Below, piece by piece: positions 51,444 to 62,639 of a stretch of 64,000 nt of DNA. The DNA is from Galerina marginata. Its lineage: Eukaryota; Basidiomycota; Agaricomycetes; Agaricales; Galerinaceae. The notes under the pieces were generated by a model. That model did no database searches, was not told the origin of the DNA, and saw only the letters and a list, made by a program, of their open reading frames with translations. The translations under genes were made by a program, and so were the position numbers. The stretch spans positions 2,356,001 through 2,420,000 of the forward strand of contig JAECYW010000001.1 in NCBI GenBank assembly GCA_023014335.1, written 5' to 3'. Within the stretch, counting starts at the first letter, position 1, and each line of letters opens with the position of its first letter.

Positions 51444-52646
51444 TGAAATACCGTACGATGGAGAAGTTCAAGGACGTACTTTATCACCAAAGCCGCACAT
51501 TCTGGCGCGGAGGGGATGCTGAACGACTTCAAGAGAATAATGCCTGATAATAAAGCATAAGCAACCGATGATGCTTCAGGCTCGGGATAAAGCCGCAGCT
51601 GCCGTGCTCACCTCCTCCCTGCCCATTGCCCCCAGACTTCTGGACCATCTTGCCTCATTGACGTTATGGCCGTACTCGACTGAGCCTGACGGAGATCGGT
51701 TCTTTGAATCATGGTGGGTGTTTAAGTGCAAAAAGATGTGCTTGGTGATGGATTGGAAACGTAACGCAACCCAGTTACTGGGTACTGAGTGCAATGCTTG
51801 TGGTGACTGCAGAATACCCGGATGGGAACCGGAAGGTATGAGGCCGCGGGTAAGAGGAGAAACTGATAGCAAGAGGCGTTCTCACGAAAATGAGAGGAGA
51901 ATCTGGCCAAAGAAAGAGGGTAAAGCTATGTATACGGCGGTGGAGACAGCTGAGCAAGCTACGAGATGTGGGAGATGAGAGAGAGAAACGGGCGACCCGA
52001 GAGAGTGGAATGGGCCAAGACCAAACGATCGCCGGTCGAACAGAGTTTCTCCTGGTGCAGGTATGCGTTGGAATCCAACAGCGCTCGTTCCTTGACTTTT
52101 ACAGCAGAGATGAAGCGCAACGAGCTTAAGGTGGTCAATGAGAAAGAAACACTTGCATTTAATAAATTGGCTAACCGCACTCGCACAGCCACACACGCGC
52201 CTACTGTGCCGAATATAGCAGTACATCCGGCTCTCTCTTCGCAGAAAATATGGCGGATCTCCTGCAAAACACCAGCTGGCGACGCCCGCACCCTTGACAT
52301 TTAGTAGATGTCATGTGTCGTTTCTCTGGGAAACACTCTCACCAGTACCGAGGTGTTGGGCGGTCCCGCTCTTTTGGAACTCCCACTCGAGGCGGCCAAT
52401 GAACATCAGCCCGTGTCCGGCACTGTCTTATCGACAACCGATAGCAGCGTAAGCGCGCAATGCACTTGCACAACATTTTCACCATCCACCCGACACTTTC
52501 TTATATGTAGCGTTCCGAGTTATTTGCTAGGCAATGAAGGAAACCCAATACTTCGGAACCGGAGGCATTGTTTCCACGTTCATGATCTCTGCACGTGACG
52601 TGGTCGATCAGCGAGCGGAAAGTCCTTACTCTCATTGCACTCGACC
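51444..52646. promoter_or_regulatory. Divergent promoter region (velvet / ArfGAP), 1.2 kb
   Basis: Only unsupported overlapping ORFs occur here. The long spacing before the velvet gene suits an extended regulatory region of a developmental regulator, but no specific operator was identified. Confidence 0.4.
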
Positions 52647-54159
52647 ATGGCCGACCAAGTTGCCGCAAAGAAAATCCTCAGCGAGCTCTCAAAGCGTGAA
52701 GACCTACAAAACAAAGTCTGTGCCGACTGTTCAAATCCAAATCCGCAATGGGCCTCCCTGAGGTGAGCACAAATATCACCCTTTCTTGCAATCGCTGATC
52801 ATCTCTTGCAGTTTCGCCGTTTTCATTTGTTTGCAATGTGCTGGCGCACATCGTGGCTTTGGCGTGCACATTAGGCTAGCGTGAACTTCCCCAAGGCTTC
52901 GACCTATTGTTCATATCTTCTGTTTAGTTTTGTGCGATCGATTTCAATGGACACCTGGCAAGACGAACAAGGTCAAACGCATGCAGGTATGTCATCTATT
53001 GCCACAGTGTTTAGTAACTCGGTTCACACCAGTCCAATTGTAGCTCGGTGGAAATCTTCCGTTCAAAGAGTTCATGAAATCCTACGAACCCGCCGACCAA
53101 GGAGGGTTCAAGGCAGGTGCAAGCCCGTATGACACGTATCATTGTTGGGCTGCTGCCCAATATCGTGAAAAGGTAAACGTTTACCCTGTTTTCTCCATTT
53201 GTACTGCTAGCAACGTGTATTAACCTTTTTGTCTTATTCAGTTGGATGCAATGTTAGCTGGGCGAGATTGGTCACCTTCCGCTCCTCCCGCAAACTTTAG
53301 TGCGGGTTCGCGATCAGCTTCTCCAGCACCCTCTGCGCAGGGCCTCCGCAAATCCCGGGCATCAACTCGAACATTTACTTCCCGGAGCGACTCTCGCTCA
53401 CCGGCTTCCTCATTCCGAAGTTCTCCAAGTAGTACGCCGAATATAGGTGCAGACCAGAAAGCAGCCAACGAGAATTACTTCGCCAACCTTGGAAAGGCAA
53501 ACGAAAGTCGTCCGGACTATCTTCCGCCATCTCAAGGCGGTCGTTATACTGGCTTCGGGAGCACTCCAACACCTCCACCAAATCAAAACCCTTCTTACGG
53601 ACTCTCATCCGCTAATGCCCCGAGTTTGAGCGAATTGCAAGAAAACCCAGTGGCAGCAATTAGCAAAGGATGGTCCCTCTTTGCGGCTGCTGTTGCCGGT
53701 GCTTCAAGGGTAGTCACGGAGAATGTCATCCAGCCCGGTGTCGAAAAGGTCACCGACCCCAACTTTCAGGCAAGCGTGAAAGGGTATATGACCGAGGCTC
53801 AGAAGAAAGCGGCCATTGTTGGAAGTACCGCTAATCAGTGGTCAAAGAACCAATTTGGGGTAGATGTAGCAGATACTGTTGGAGGCGTGGTGGGTACAGT
53901 GAAGGATCGTGTGGCTGGTCCATCTCGGTCAGGATACGGATCACTTGCACTGACTAGTCCCAATGACACGGGGGAGTCATCTGGACTTTACGACGGAGAT
54001 GACGATGACTTGTTTACTGAATATCATGGCAAGCCAACCCAATCGCCTCAGACTTCAGCCTTGGACGCGAACCATATACCATATGACCCTGCCCCTTCAA
54101 ACACGAAGTCTAGTGCTGCAAAAAAGAATGACTGGGATGACGATTGGAAGGATTTTTAA
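52647..54159 (+). CDS. ArfGAP (Gcs1/ARFGAP1 type), about 427 aa
   Basis: GTPase-activating protein for Arf, acting in Golgi vesicle traffic. Exons: 52647-52762, 52812-52874, 52928-52986, 53044-53172 and 53242-54159. The ArfGAP zinc finger is CADC...CLQC (NKVCADCSNPNPQWASLS, FAVFICLQCAGAHRGFGVHI) followed by SFVRSISMDTWQDEQ, LGGNLPFKEFMKSYEPADQG and YDTYHCWAAAQYREKLDAML. The catalytic Arg lies in AHRGFGVH. The tail holds amphipathic lipid-packing-type segments (ISKGWSLFAAAVAGASRVVT) and ends WDDDWKDF, an adaptor/coat-binding-like motif. One extra G at 52971 breaks the conserved VKRMQ; without it the length is 1284 nt. The exon 2 donor reads AG|GCTAGC rather than GT, possibly also an inserted C. 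Confidence 0.9.
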
Positions 54160-54443
54160 AATACTGGATCGTAATGCATAGATGTGTTTGCGCCTTTCAG
54201 ATACCCTAAATACCTTCATACTATTACTCATTACCATTATTTCTGCTCCCCAACAAGATATTTGCGTTGGTCCCGGCTAGCGAGGTCCGGCCGATCGAGA
54301 TCGAAGCTTATTCCTAGTCCGGAACTTACAACGTCCTCTGGCTGAACTCATACCCCCCACTTCCAGCTCTTGACTGAATCTGTGCCATAGGCTTTCAAAA
54401 AAGAACTTTGTGCCCTTGGAGATCATAATACGATCTTAGAGAA
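54160..54443. other. Intergenic between ArfGAP and MCC beta
   Basis: 284 bp between two genes on the same strand; no feature recognised. Confidence 0.4.
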
Positions 54444-56754
54444 ATGCGGAATGTGCTGCAAAAGTCGTTATGGACAGCGCTAGCCCATTCGCGCAGGTCT
54501 TACCATGCATCCGTACTTCCCTCACTTATCTCGGCATCTACGCCGGAATTTCAAGCAAAGTCTGCTGCTATGGATCAAATGGTGAAAGATCTAGAGGTCA
54601 AGATGGAAACAGCGCGTCAAGGAGGTGGTTTCAAGGCTGCAGAACGCATGAGGAGCAAAGGCAAACGGCTACCCCGCGAAAGGTCAGAATCTCGTTCTTA
54701 CTTCGGAATGCGCCTGTGTATGCTTACTTTGACGTGTTTTGCAATAGGTTAGGTCTGGTACTTGACCCAGGCTCGCCGTTTCTCGAATTATCTCCTCTGG
54801 CTGCACACGAGGTGTATCCTGGTCAGTCAATACCAGGAGCGGGAATTATCACTGGCATCGGTCGTATTTCGGGACGGGAATGTGTTATTGTGGTTAATGA
54901 CGCGACCGTGAAGGGTGGCTCGTATTACCCGCTCACGGTGAAAAAGCATTTACGCGCCCAAGAGATTGCACGAGAGAATGGGCTGCCCTGCGTCTATATC
55001 GGTATGGTGTGGCTTTGGACGCGTCCGAAGAAGCAAAGCTGATGCCTGAGTCGTAGTTGAGAGTGGAGGTGCTGCTCTTCCGCACCAAGCTAATGTCTTT
55101 CCGGATAAAGAACACTTTGGAAGGATTTTCTATAATATGGTACGTCACTCTCGAGATCGCAACTCAGAAATTCTTTAATATGGCATCCAGGCCCAAATGT
55201 CCGCTCTGGGTATCCCTCAGATTGCTGTTGTACACGGCATGTCAGTGGCTGGTGAGTTTAAATGTTGTTGACTTCAACAGTTTCTTGATCCCGCTTCAAG
55301 GTGGCGCCTACGTACCTGCGATGGCAGATGAAAATATCATAGTGCAAAACCAGGGGCATATTTTCTTGGCTGGTCCACCCCTTGTGAAAGCTGCGACAGG
55401 GGAAAATGTCGACGCTGAGACTCTAGGCGGTGGTCTAATGCACTCGACGGAAAGTGGAGTGACAGACCACTTGGCTCGTGATGACGAACATGCTATTGCG
55501 ATTGCGAGAGGTATTGTCAGGGATTTTGGACATGCAGGCAGAACATTGGCGCCTGTGAGCACCCTTTACATTTATATGGAAATATTTATTCATTCAAAAT
55601 ATTTTATAGCCCTCTTCCGTACCCGAAGACCCATTGTACCCCGCGTCTGAGTTACACGGTATTGTCGGCACGGACGTTCGACAGCCATTCGACATGAGGG
55701 ATGTTATTGCTCGCATTGTCGATGGTAGCAAATTCAGAGAGTTCAAAAAGGAATACGGGACGAACCATGATCACGGTTTGTTCTTTACTGGACTTGCCTC
55801 TGAGTTGACATTAATAGGGAAATCAGGGTTTCGCGAATATCCATGGGTATGAAGTCGGAATCGTCGCGAATAATGGAATTCTATTCTCCCCGTCCGCTCT
55901 GAAGGCAACCCACTTCATTGAAATTTGTTCTCAACGGACAGATACCTTTGCTATTCCTGGTCAATGTCACTGGTGAGTTTCCCTTCAGTCAGCTGTCTTG
56001 GAATTCCTTTCCCACTTGCTTCTAGGTTACATGGTGGGATCTAAAGCCGAGAAAGGTGGAATCGCGAAAGATGGTCAGTTCTGTTTACGAGCTAACTGCC
56101 TTTAGAATGACTCTTTTTCAGGAGCGAAGATGGTTCGCGCAGTGGCTTGCGCCGATGTCCCTAAACTCACGGTGATTGTGGGCGGAAGTTTCGGTGCTGG
56201 TAACTATGGTAAGGTCCAGCCTGTTTCCTGGTCTCTGGATTTTGTCAGTAACAATATCTAATCCAATTTATAGGTATGGCAGGTCGTGCTGTACGTATTT
56301 TAGCCTTGAGGGTTGACGACTGAAACGAACTGAATGGTCCATCATGTAGTATTCGCCACGCTTCCTGTGGATGTGGCCTGTGAGCTTTTGTTTTACGTTG
56401 ACATCTTTCATGGGTTCTGATCAAGATACTAGAATGCCAAAGTGTCGGTCATGGGTTCTGCACAGTTATCATCAGTGATGAACACCGTCTCAACGTACTG
56501 CGCAATCAACTCTGCCCTTTTACACGCTCGCTGATCCATGATTTTTTCCTAGTGATCCATCCCAGCATGTCTCATTGCAGGACGAGATCGAACATCAATC
56601 CACCGCACTTTATTCTACGGCGCACTTGTGGGATGATGGAATTATTAAGCCCACGGACACTCGAGATGTTGTCGGGCTGGGCCTAGCGCTGGTCTCCCGT
56701 GAAAAATCGCATGAGAGGCGAATCCGGGAGAACAACGACCTGGGATGGGGATAG
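54444..56754 (+). CDS. MCC2: Methylcrotonyl-CoA carboxylase beta subunit (carboxyltransferase), 548 aa
   Basis: The non-biotin subunit of mitochondrial 3-methylcrotonyl-CoA carboxylase (leucine breakdown), which moves the carboxyl group from biotin to methylcrotonyl-CoA. Thirteen exons: 54444-54682, 54748-55001, 55057-55139, 55191-55251, 55301-55554, 55610-55775, 55827-55972, 56026-56073, 56122-56208, 56274-56290, 56350-56379, 56433-56494 and 56553-56754. Hallmarks: a presequence-like start ([20 protein letters not shown]), [57 protein letters not shown], the CoA-binding [49 protein letters not shown] then [13 protein letters not shown], and [20 protein letters not shown]. Extra bases at about 55763 (A) and 55938 (A) break the frame; without them the coding length is 1647 nt. 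Propionyl-CoA carboxylase is less likely because of the GNYGM motif. Confidence 0.9.
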
Positions 56755-57010
56755 GAAAGGTTTTGGTGTCTTTAGGATGTAGTTATATAAAGCTGTATAC
56801 TGTATTTTTATTTTCAGAGAATTTTCAGAGACGAGAAGATGTCAGTTGTTTGGCTCGGTGGAGGTTGCCAAATTGCCAAGCCAGGGATTAGCAAAGCTTA
56901 AATCTGCGTGTGCCAAACTTAGATCAGTACAACCTTCTTACAAGTTGAACATTCTTCCACCTTCCACAACGAACTACGTTCCAGCAGTTGCAAAGTCGTT
57001 GAAATGGACA

Positions 57011-60000
57011 ATGATGCCCGAAAATCAGCCCGCCATTGAGCGCCTCTCACTGCCAACCCAAGCGAAGCTTCGTTCAACACAGATCTTGACTTCTTTCCCC
57101 CAAATTGTCTCCGAGCTCCTTCAAAATTCTCTAGACGCAAATGCCACTCGTATCGAAATCGGACTAGACTGCAAAGAATGGATATGCTGGGTACGTGATA
57201 ATGGACATGGTATCAGCAAGGAATGCCTAGAACTTTTCGGTCAAGGGGAAGAGGGCGGTCGGTATAGTGAGTACTACCGTGCAGACAGTAAGAAAGATGT
57301 TTATGGTTTGAAAGACACCTCCAAAACATATAAGCTTGGGTCCTCGAACTCGTTGTCAACCTTTGGCTTCCGCGGCGAAGGTACTCACATTTCCTTAGTC
57401 TGACAAAAGCATGGCTAAGGAGTGCGATGTAGCCTTGGCCTCTGCCGCTGGTGTATCCTGTCTCGAAATTTGTTCAAGAACCTCAAAATCACGAAATACA
57501 TGGTCTGTGATTTTGAAGGTTTGCGGACAACCTATCATAATTTCCAAATATTCTAACCTATTTATGGTCAGGGCGACCAAGTTCTGTATAGTGGACCTGC
57601 CGTCCGCTGGAAACGCGAGTCGCCTGGTACAACAGTCTGCATACGGGATGCCTTTTACAATGTAAGATTCCTAAAATGCAAACCTTACAAATTTTAACGC
57701 GTAATTTAAGCTTCCAGTTCGTCGTCTATCCCACACAACCCCTCCACGAACGTGGGACCTTGTTCGACAGGAAATTGAGAGATACTCACTTATGTTTCCT
57801 CCTGTCTCTTTTACATTGGAGGATACGAGCCACGCAGGGGGTTCTTCGCAACAAAATCACATTATCCGGATCCCCAAGGTTTGTTTGCGAAAACAGATCA
57901 CGGAATTCCTAACTCTCATGCCTTCGTGTCATACAGAATACCTCTACTTTAGGCACATTCAGACAGCTTTATGGGCATGCATTAACACAGGTAGGCTTTC
58001 TGTCAATTGCATTAAAATTCTGCCTGATTGTCATTACTTTTTAGCACATCGAAGAGATTAGCTCAGCTGATGGCACAACTAAAATTGAAGGGTTTATCAG
58101 CCTAACTGGTGCTCCTTCCAAAGTACGCCATTATTATTCTACACCCCCACTTGCTCTGAGACCGCTTCAACAGGCTTATCAGTTTCTCTGTAAATCGGTT
58201 TAATCGTATCTACTACCAGCAGCTGAAAATATCTCGTCTAGACATAAATCGACACCCCATTACGGATTCCGATCTTAGCCGTGTTATCGACTCTCAGTTT
58301 GCCCCCAGTTCTTTCGGTAAGAATGTAAGAGTCAAAGCTATTCCTTATGTGAAAGCGCTGATTAAATTCAAGGCTCTTGACGAAGAAGGGGAAAAGGAAT
58401 ATTCCACGTTCGAGTAGGGTACTCTTTTCATACAAACGTGGGCCTTGCTCACAATAACTTGACAGCGATAAGGCGTTCACCCCGCAAAGCCGAAAAGAAG
58501 CCTGTCTACGTTCTCAATATCTCCATTTCACCTGAAGAGGTCGATAACTGTCTGGATCCAAGTAAAAGTGTTATTCAACTTCGTGTGAGTCCCCATGGCG
58601 TACTTCGAGTGATAGCCGACGAAATTGATCGACTGCGCCATCCAGAACAAGTCTAACATCCTAGCCTTTCTATCGTCGACCATACAATCGTTTCTTGGGA
58701 AGCACGGCTTCTTAACCCAAAATGAATGCGCTTTCGGACGATCTACAGGATCGCCCTCTCCTCGGAAACGGAAGAAATTGAACCTTGAGGACTCTGGGTA
58801 TGCTGAGGCTGATTCTATAAGTGAAATCTCTGGTCTATCTCTACAAGATGATAAACGAGCTTCTCCAATATCTCTGATTGGTGACCTGCACACATCAGCG
58901 GTTCGTATTATTTCGTTATCGATGTCAACCTCTCAATATATATATTTATAGGAAGGAATCTCGGAAGAGATCGCCTGGACGGACCCATCCACGGGGCAGC
59001 GTTTCTTGGTTGATTCACGCACCGGAAACTCACGTCACCAATCAGGAAGTCATCTGCAGGTAGAAAATGAGATGTCTACTATAGTTGACACAGACAAGCA
59101 AGAAGGAAGACGCACTCTGAGGCAACAGAAAACCAGCAACTCGGCCAAACCTGATTCTAATCCTGGTCAGAGCTCTGTACCCGCATGGTTGGAACAGGCT
59201 CTTAAAGTATGTCATTTACCGTCTAGGTTGTGTTTTGCGTCCATTTAACCGTAATTTACAGAGTAATCAAGCGTATGCCATGACAGAACATAAGGTTCCG
59301 TCTATGAAAGCTCCTCCAGTATCGTATCACATTCCACAGAGTTATAACACCGTGCCGGGCGATAATCATGAAAGTCACACTCCGCAGAACCCCACTCATT
59401 TTCGAGTGGGTAACTATGACTCGATATATGCTACTTCATCTCATCGATTTACTCGAGATGATATCCGACATGCCGAAATTATTAACCAAGTCGATCGCAA
59501 GTTTATCGCCTGCCGTATAGCAAAGCGCAGCGGTACGGTGTCCCCGCAAGAAATACACGATCCGAAGTTACCATCTGACACTATACTTGTGCTCATCGAT
59601 CAACACGCCGCGGATGAAAGGGTTCGGGTGGAGCGTTTCCTCAAAGAGCTGTTTCTGGGTTTTCTTTACTCCCAAGACCGAACTGAAGGCAACCAAACTG
59701 GAGGCGTTCGAATTAGGGAACTAAACCCACCTCATCCAGTGCTTCTAACATTGCACGAGGCTCACACTATCAAACGGTCACAGGATGTCCGAGAGATGTT
59801 ACGGAAATGGGGCGTTCAATTCGCAGAGCTGTCGAAGGTTAAGCCAGACTTGGATGGTACTTCGGACCCCGGAAGCAGTGCTGGCTACTTGCAGCTTCTT
59901 GTCAGCTCTATCCCTGAAGTTGTGAGCGATAAGGCATGTTCTCTCGAATGTTTTCGTGTTTGTCCCATTGTCCTTATTGTTGACATCGGTTCGTGGAACG

Positions 60001-60539
60001 GACGATAGCTTCTTCAAGGAGATGAACTGCGGGATTTCATTAAAGGATTCCTTGGACAAATCCAAAGTGGAGAGCTATTCCCAGATTCTGGTTTGGGTCT
60101 ATCTTCTGAAGAAGGCCAAGACGAATCTCTTTGGTTCAAGGCAGTGCGATGGTGTCCTAGGGGTTTACTCGACCTTATAAATTCGAAAGCATGCCGAGGC
60201 AAGTCCTCGTTACAGCGTCGCTGGTTTGTAATTACAATGACTGGAATGCCCTTCCTTTGTCATAGGTGCTATCATGTTCAACGACTCGCTTTCACTTACT
60301 CAGTGCGAAAAACTGGTGAGGCAGCTTTCCGAGACAGTCTTCCCGTTCCAGTGTGCACACGGACGGTTCGTTTGCTTTAATTTTGTCCCCCGAAATCCTT
60401 ACTTACCCTCTGCCCGTGTTCCGTTCGCAGCCCGTCCCTTGTGCCTTTGGTTGAGGCTGGCCAAGTGCAATCAAACCCACTTAAACGTAAGAGGCGTCGG
60501 AACGATTGGAAACGGCTGGAAACAATGACGGATGCATAA
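57011..60539 (+). CDS. MLH3: DNA mismatch-repair/meiotic endonuclease MLH3
   Basis: MutL homologue 3, partner of MLH1 in meiotic crossing-over and mismatch repair. The N-terminal GHKL ATPase shows QIVSELLQNSLDANATRIEI, VRDNGHGIS, GGRY|NTSKTYKLGS and TFGFRGEALASAAG. Exons then give VRRLSHTTPPRTWDLVRQEI, GFISLTGAPSKAYQFLYINR and VIDSQFAPSSFGKN. A disordered linker follows. The C-terminal endonuclease carries the metal-binding DQHAADERVRVE (57% along), the ACRGAIMFND motif and the PFQCAHGRPSLVPL end. Early exons: 57011-57266, 57315-57380, 57433-57518, 57572-57661, 57711-57878, 57937-57990, 58045-58122, 58174-58189, then 58242 onward; the stop is at 60537-60539. The DQHA(X)2E(X)4E motif predicts an active nuclease. 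One intron near 60194 uses a GC-AG pair. The start is the first ATG before the conserved ATPase. Confidence 0.92.
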
Positions 60540-60986
60540 ACGTCTGCCTGTCTTCTCACAGTCGGCAGTTTTGGTGAACCTGAGGAGGAAGAGAAGTTCC
60601 ATTATGGTGTTTAGGTGGAATTGACTCGACAACCCCTGTTTGTCGACCTGTGAGGTTGTGCCATCGGGCCTATGTATATGAGAATTGTTCAAGGGCAAGA
60701 TAAATATACCACAGAAGATAATCTACTGATAGGAAGGTCGTGAACAAGAGCTTTTATCTTATCTTATAAACTACTATCCTCGAAAAATTGGAGCAGAAGG
60801 TTGAAGGATCATTTCAGTGACGATGGGTCGTCGGAGTCTCGTGACGTCAAAGGAGTTAGCCGGTGTTACCCCGGAGACGTCATCGATGGATAGCGCACTA
60901 TAAAGCCTTTCACCATCCACTACCTATTCTTCTATCGTTCACCCACTTTTCGCACTTTTAACAACCCACTACAACCCTCACCTACA
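60540..60986. promoter_or_regulatory. Rtc3-like promoter: CRE-type site and TATA box
   Basis: A perfect CREB/ATF-type palindrome TGACGTCA lies at 60842-60849 and a second half-matching GACGTCAT at 60876-60883. A TATAAA lies at 60899-60904, about 85 bp before the ATG at 60987, followed by a pyrimidine-rich leader (CACCCAC, CCTCACCTACA). This arrangement fits a stress-inducible promoter, in keeping with the SBDS-like gene downstream. Confidence 0.6.
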
Positions 60987-61579
60987 ATGGCACCGACTCT
61001 CATGAAAGTCATCTACAAGCCCAACACTCAATCGACTGATGAATACTCAATCATCGTAAACCCCGAGGAGGTACTCCATTCTTGTTATCCAATCGATATG
61101 TTCACTGATACGCGCCGGCGCTTAGTACAAGAAGTGGAAAGACGGAGGTAAGCAACCTACGAAATCATCTTGTGATCGACGTTGACCTCTATCTCAGACA
61201 CGTAAATACAAGGATGCTCACTGAATGCAGCTCATACTAACACGCGTAATAGGACAATTCCCTTAACAGAAGTCGTAGACTGTGAGTTTTGTTTCATTGC
61301 AAAGATTTTTGGTCCACGCAATCTCATGTACCATCGTATATTCATATAGCATTCACCATTTTCCACTCGGACCAGGGATCGCAAGGGATCCTCCGCCAAC
61401 CATCAAACCAACAGCTCGATAGCGTCTTCGGCACACACAAAGACATAGATGTAGTGGAGTTCATGTTGAAGAATGGAAAGGAGCAGCGCGGAGAAGGCCT
61501 CGGCCAGACCGCAAGTACAAATGTCACACGAGGGAGCAACATCACCGACACTCGTTCCAAAGGATTGCGCGGGATCTAA
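60987..61579 (+). CDS. Rtc3/SBDS-domain small protein, about 120 aa
   Basis: Homologue of yeast Rtc3 (YHR087W), a stress-induced protein with the N-terminal fold of SBDS and a role in RNA metabolism. Exons 60987-61070, 61126-61147, 61253-61281 and 61350-61579 read MAPTLMKVIYKPNTQSTDEY, VNPEEYKKWKDG, TIPLTEVVDSFTIFHSDQGS, QGILRQPSNQQLDSVFGTHK and DIDVVEFMLKNGKEQRGEG. The family normally ends soon after KEQRG; here a short Thr/Ser tail follows. At the exon 2/3 junction the frame is one base short, which may be a consensus error (a missing G) or a splice choice I did not resolve. The upstream promoter looks stress-responsive. Confidence 0.85.
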
Positions 61580-62034
61580 ACGCATCGAGATGAAGTTTTG
61601 GAATCACCAGAGTACCATGACCCACAACATCGAACATAATTGCATTGTATCAATTGTCGTTAACCAGGGACTAGAGAAATTTTAATCGAACTGTACTTTT
61701 ATCATCGCCTAATGGCTTCTCAGTGAGAGCATACTTTGTCGGATCTTAAACCAATTAAATATCTCGGATCGTAAATAATTCAAGTTGAGTTAATGCACCC
61801 ACAACGTTGATGTTACAGCCTTCTCTTTATGTAACCTCGAACAACTGGCTAAAGAATCGACGGGAGAGGAAACTTTGGAGGAAACTTTGGATTATTATTA
61901 TTTGATAAAGACCGTCCCATTGAACATAAACTGTAAGTCGTCATCAAACCGGTATGTAGCAACTTCTTGTCCGTCGATGTACTCAGCTCCTTGCAGACTC
62001 TACAGTAATGTAGTTATGAACCGTGATTAGCAAT
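61580..62034. other. Intergenic between convergent genes
   Basis: About 0.45 kb of AT-rich 3' sequence; a GGAGAGGAAACTTTGGAGGA repeat (AGGAAACTTTGGA twice, 61867-61892) is the only notable item. Confidence 0.5.
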
Positions 62035-62490
62035 TTAAAGGTTGATGGGAGAGCAACCAAGGGCAACGACGCCGTCTGTTATAAAGAAAATAAGAGGGTA
62101 AGTTACCAACTTGAATAAGAAAGGACAAGAAGAGTTGTTATGCTTACGGAACGAGTTGTCGGTGCAGCATACGGGTTGTGCAGTGCTATTGCCAGCCGAA
62201 TTAGTGTTGAACGAAAATTCAAGTATGAGTATTAAGACTAACCAGGAATCAGAGCCGGCACCAATGACGGTGATTGGGGTGCAGGTCAAGCCGACAAGGG
62301 CAGTAACGTCTTGGACGGTAATGCCTAGGAGAGCGAGGATCTTGGAGGCGGCGGCACTGTCGGCCTGCTGGACACTGTCACAGCATTGGAGAGAACCCGT
62401 GTCGCATTGGGAGGGGTTGCGACGAGCGGGAGTGGCGGCCGCAAGGGTGGCGAGAGCGATAGAGGCAAAGACAGAGAGCTTGAATTGCAT
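62035..62490 (-). CDS. Class I hydrophobin, 108 aa
   Basis: Secreted surface-active protein that coats hyphae and fruiting bodies. Exons 62490-62243, 62185-62148 and 62075-62035 give 108 aa. Residues 1-20 are a signal peptide ([20 protein letters not shown]). The eight cysteines fall at 29, 36, 37, 70, 83, 89, 90 and 103, that is C-X6-CC-X32-C-X12-C-X5-CC-X12-C, the basidiomycete class I spacing. Conserved ends [11 protein letters not shown] and [12 protein letters not shown] are present. The codon for the fifth cysteine (83) is split by intron 1, so an unspliced reading misses it. Expression is probably high and developmentally regulated, given the strong core promoter. Confidence 0.96.
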   Translation of the reverse strand: MQFKLSVFASIALATLAAATPARRNPSQCDTGSLQCCDSVQQADSAAASKILALLGITVQDVTALVGLTCTPITVIGAGSDSWLVLILILEFSFNTNSAGNSTAQPVCCTDNSFRKHNNSSCPFLFKLVTYPLIFFITDGVVALGCSPINL

Positions 62491-62559
62491 GTTTGTAGAA
62501 GGTCTTGAACGAATGCTGCGGATTGTTCGAGTGAGGAATGTCGCTCTGCAAAGGTTGGC

Positions 62560-62566
62560 TTTTATA
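62560..62566 (-). promoter_or_regulatory. TATA box of the hydrophobin gene
   Basis: TATAAAA on the minus strand, 70 bp before the ATG at 62490, with a CT- and CA-rich leader between. This is the usual spacing for strongly expressed fungal genes. Confidence 0.65.
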
Positions 62567-62639
62567 CCTTGAGACGATGTCTATGTTTTTAATCAAAAAA
62601 ATAAGATAACTCCAAATCTGAAATATCACAAAAACATGT

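Noticed and set aside
58174..58260. Apparent frameshift in MLH3
   Set aside because: An intron from GTAAATCGG (58190) to TCTAG (58241) restores AYQFLYINR and the expected downstream sequence, so the gene is intact here.
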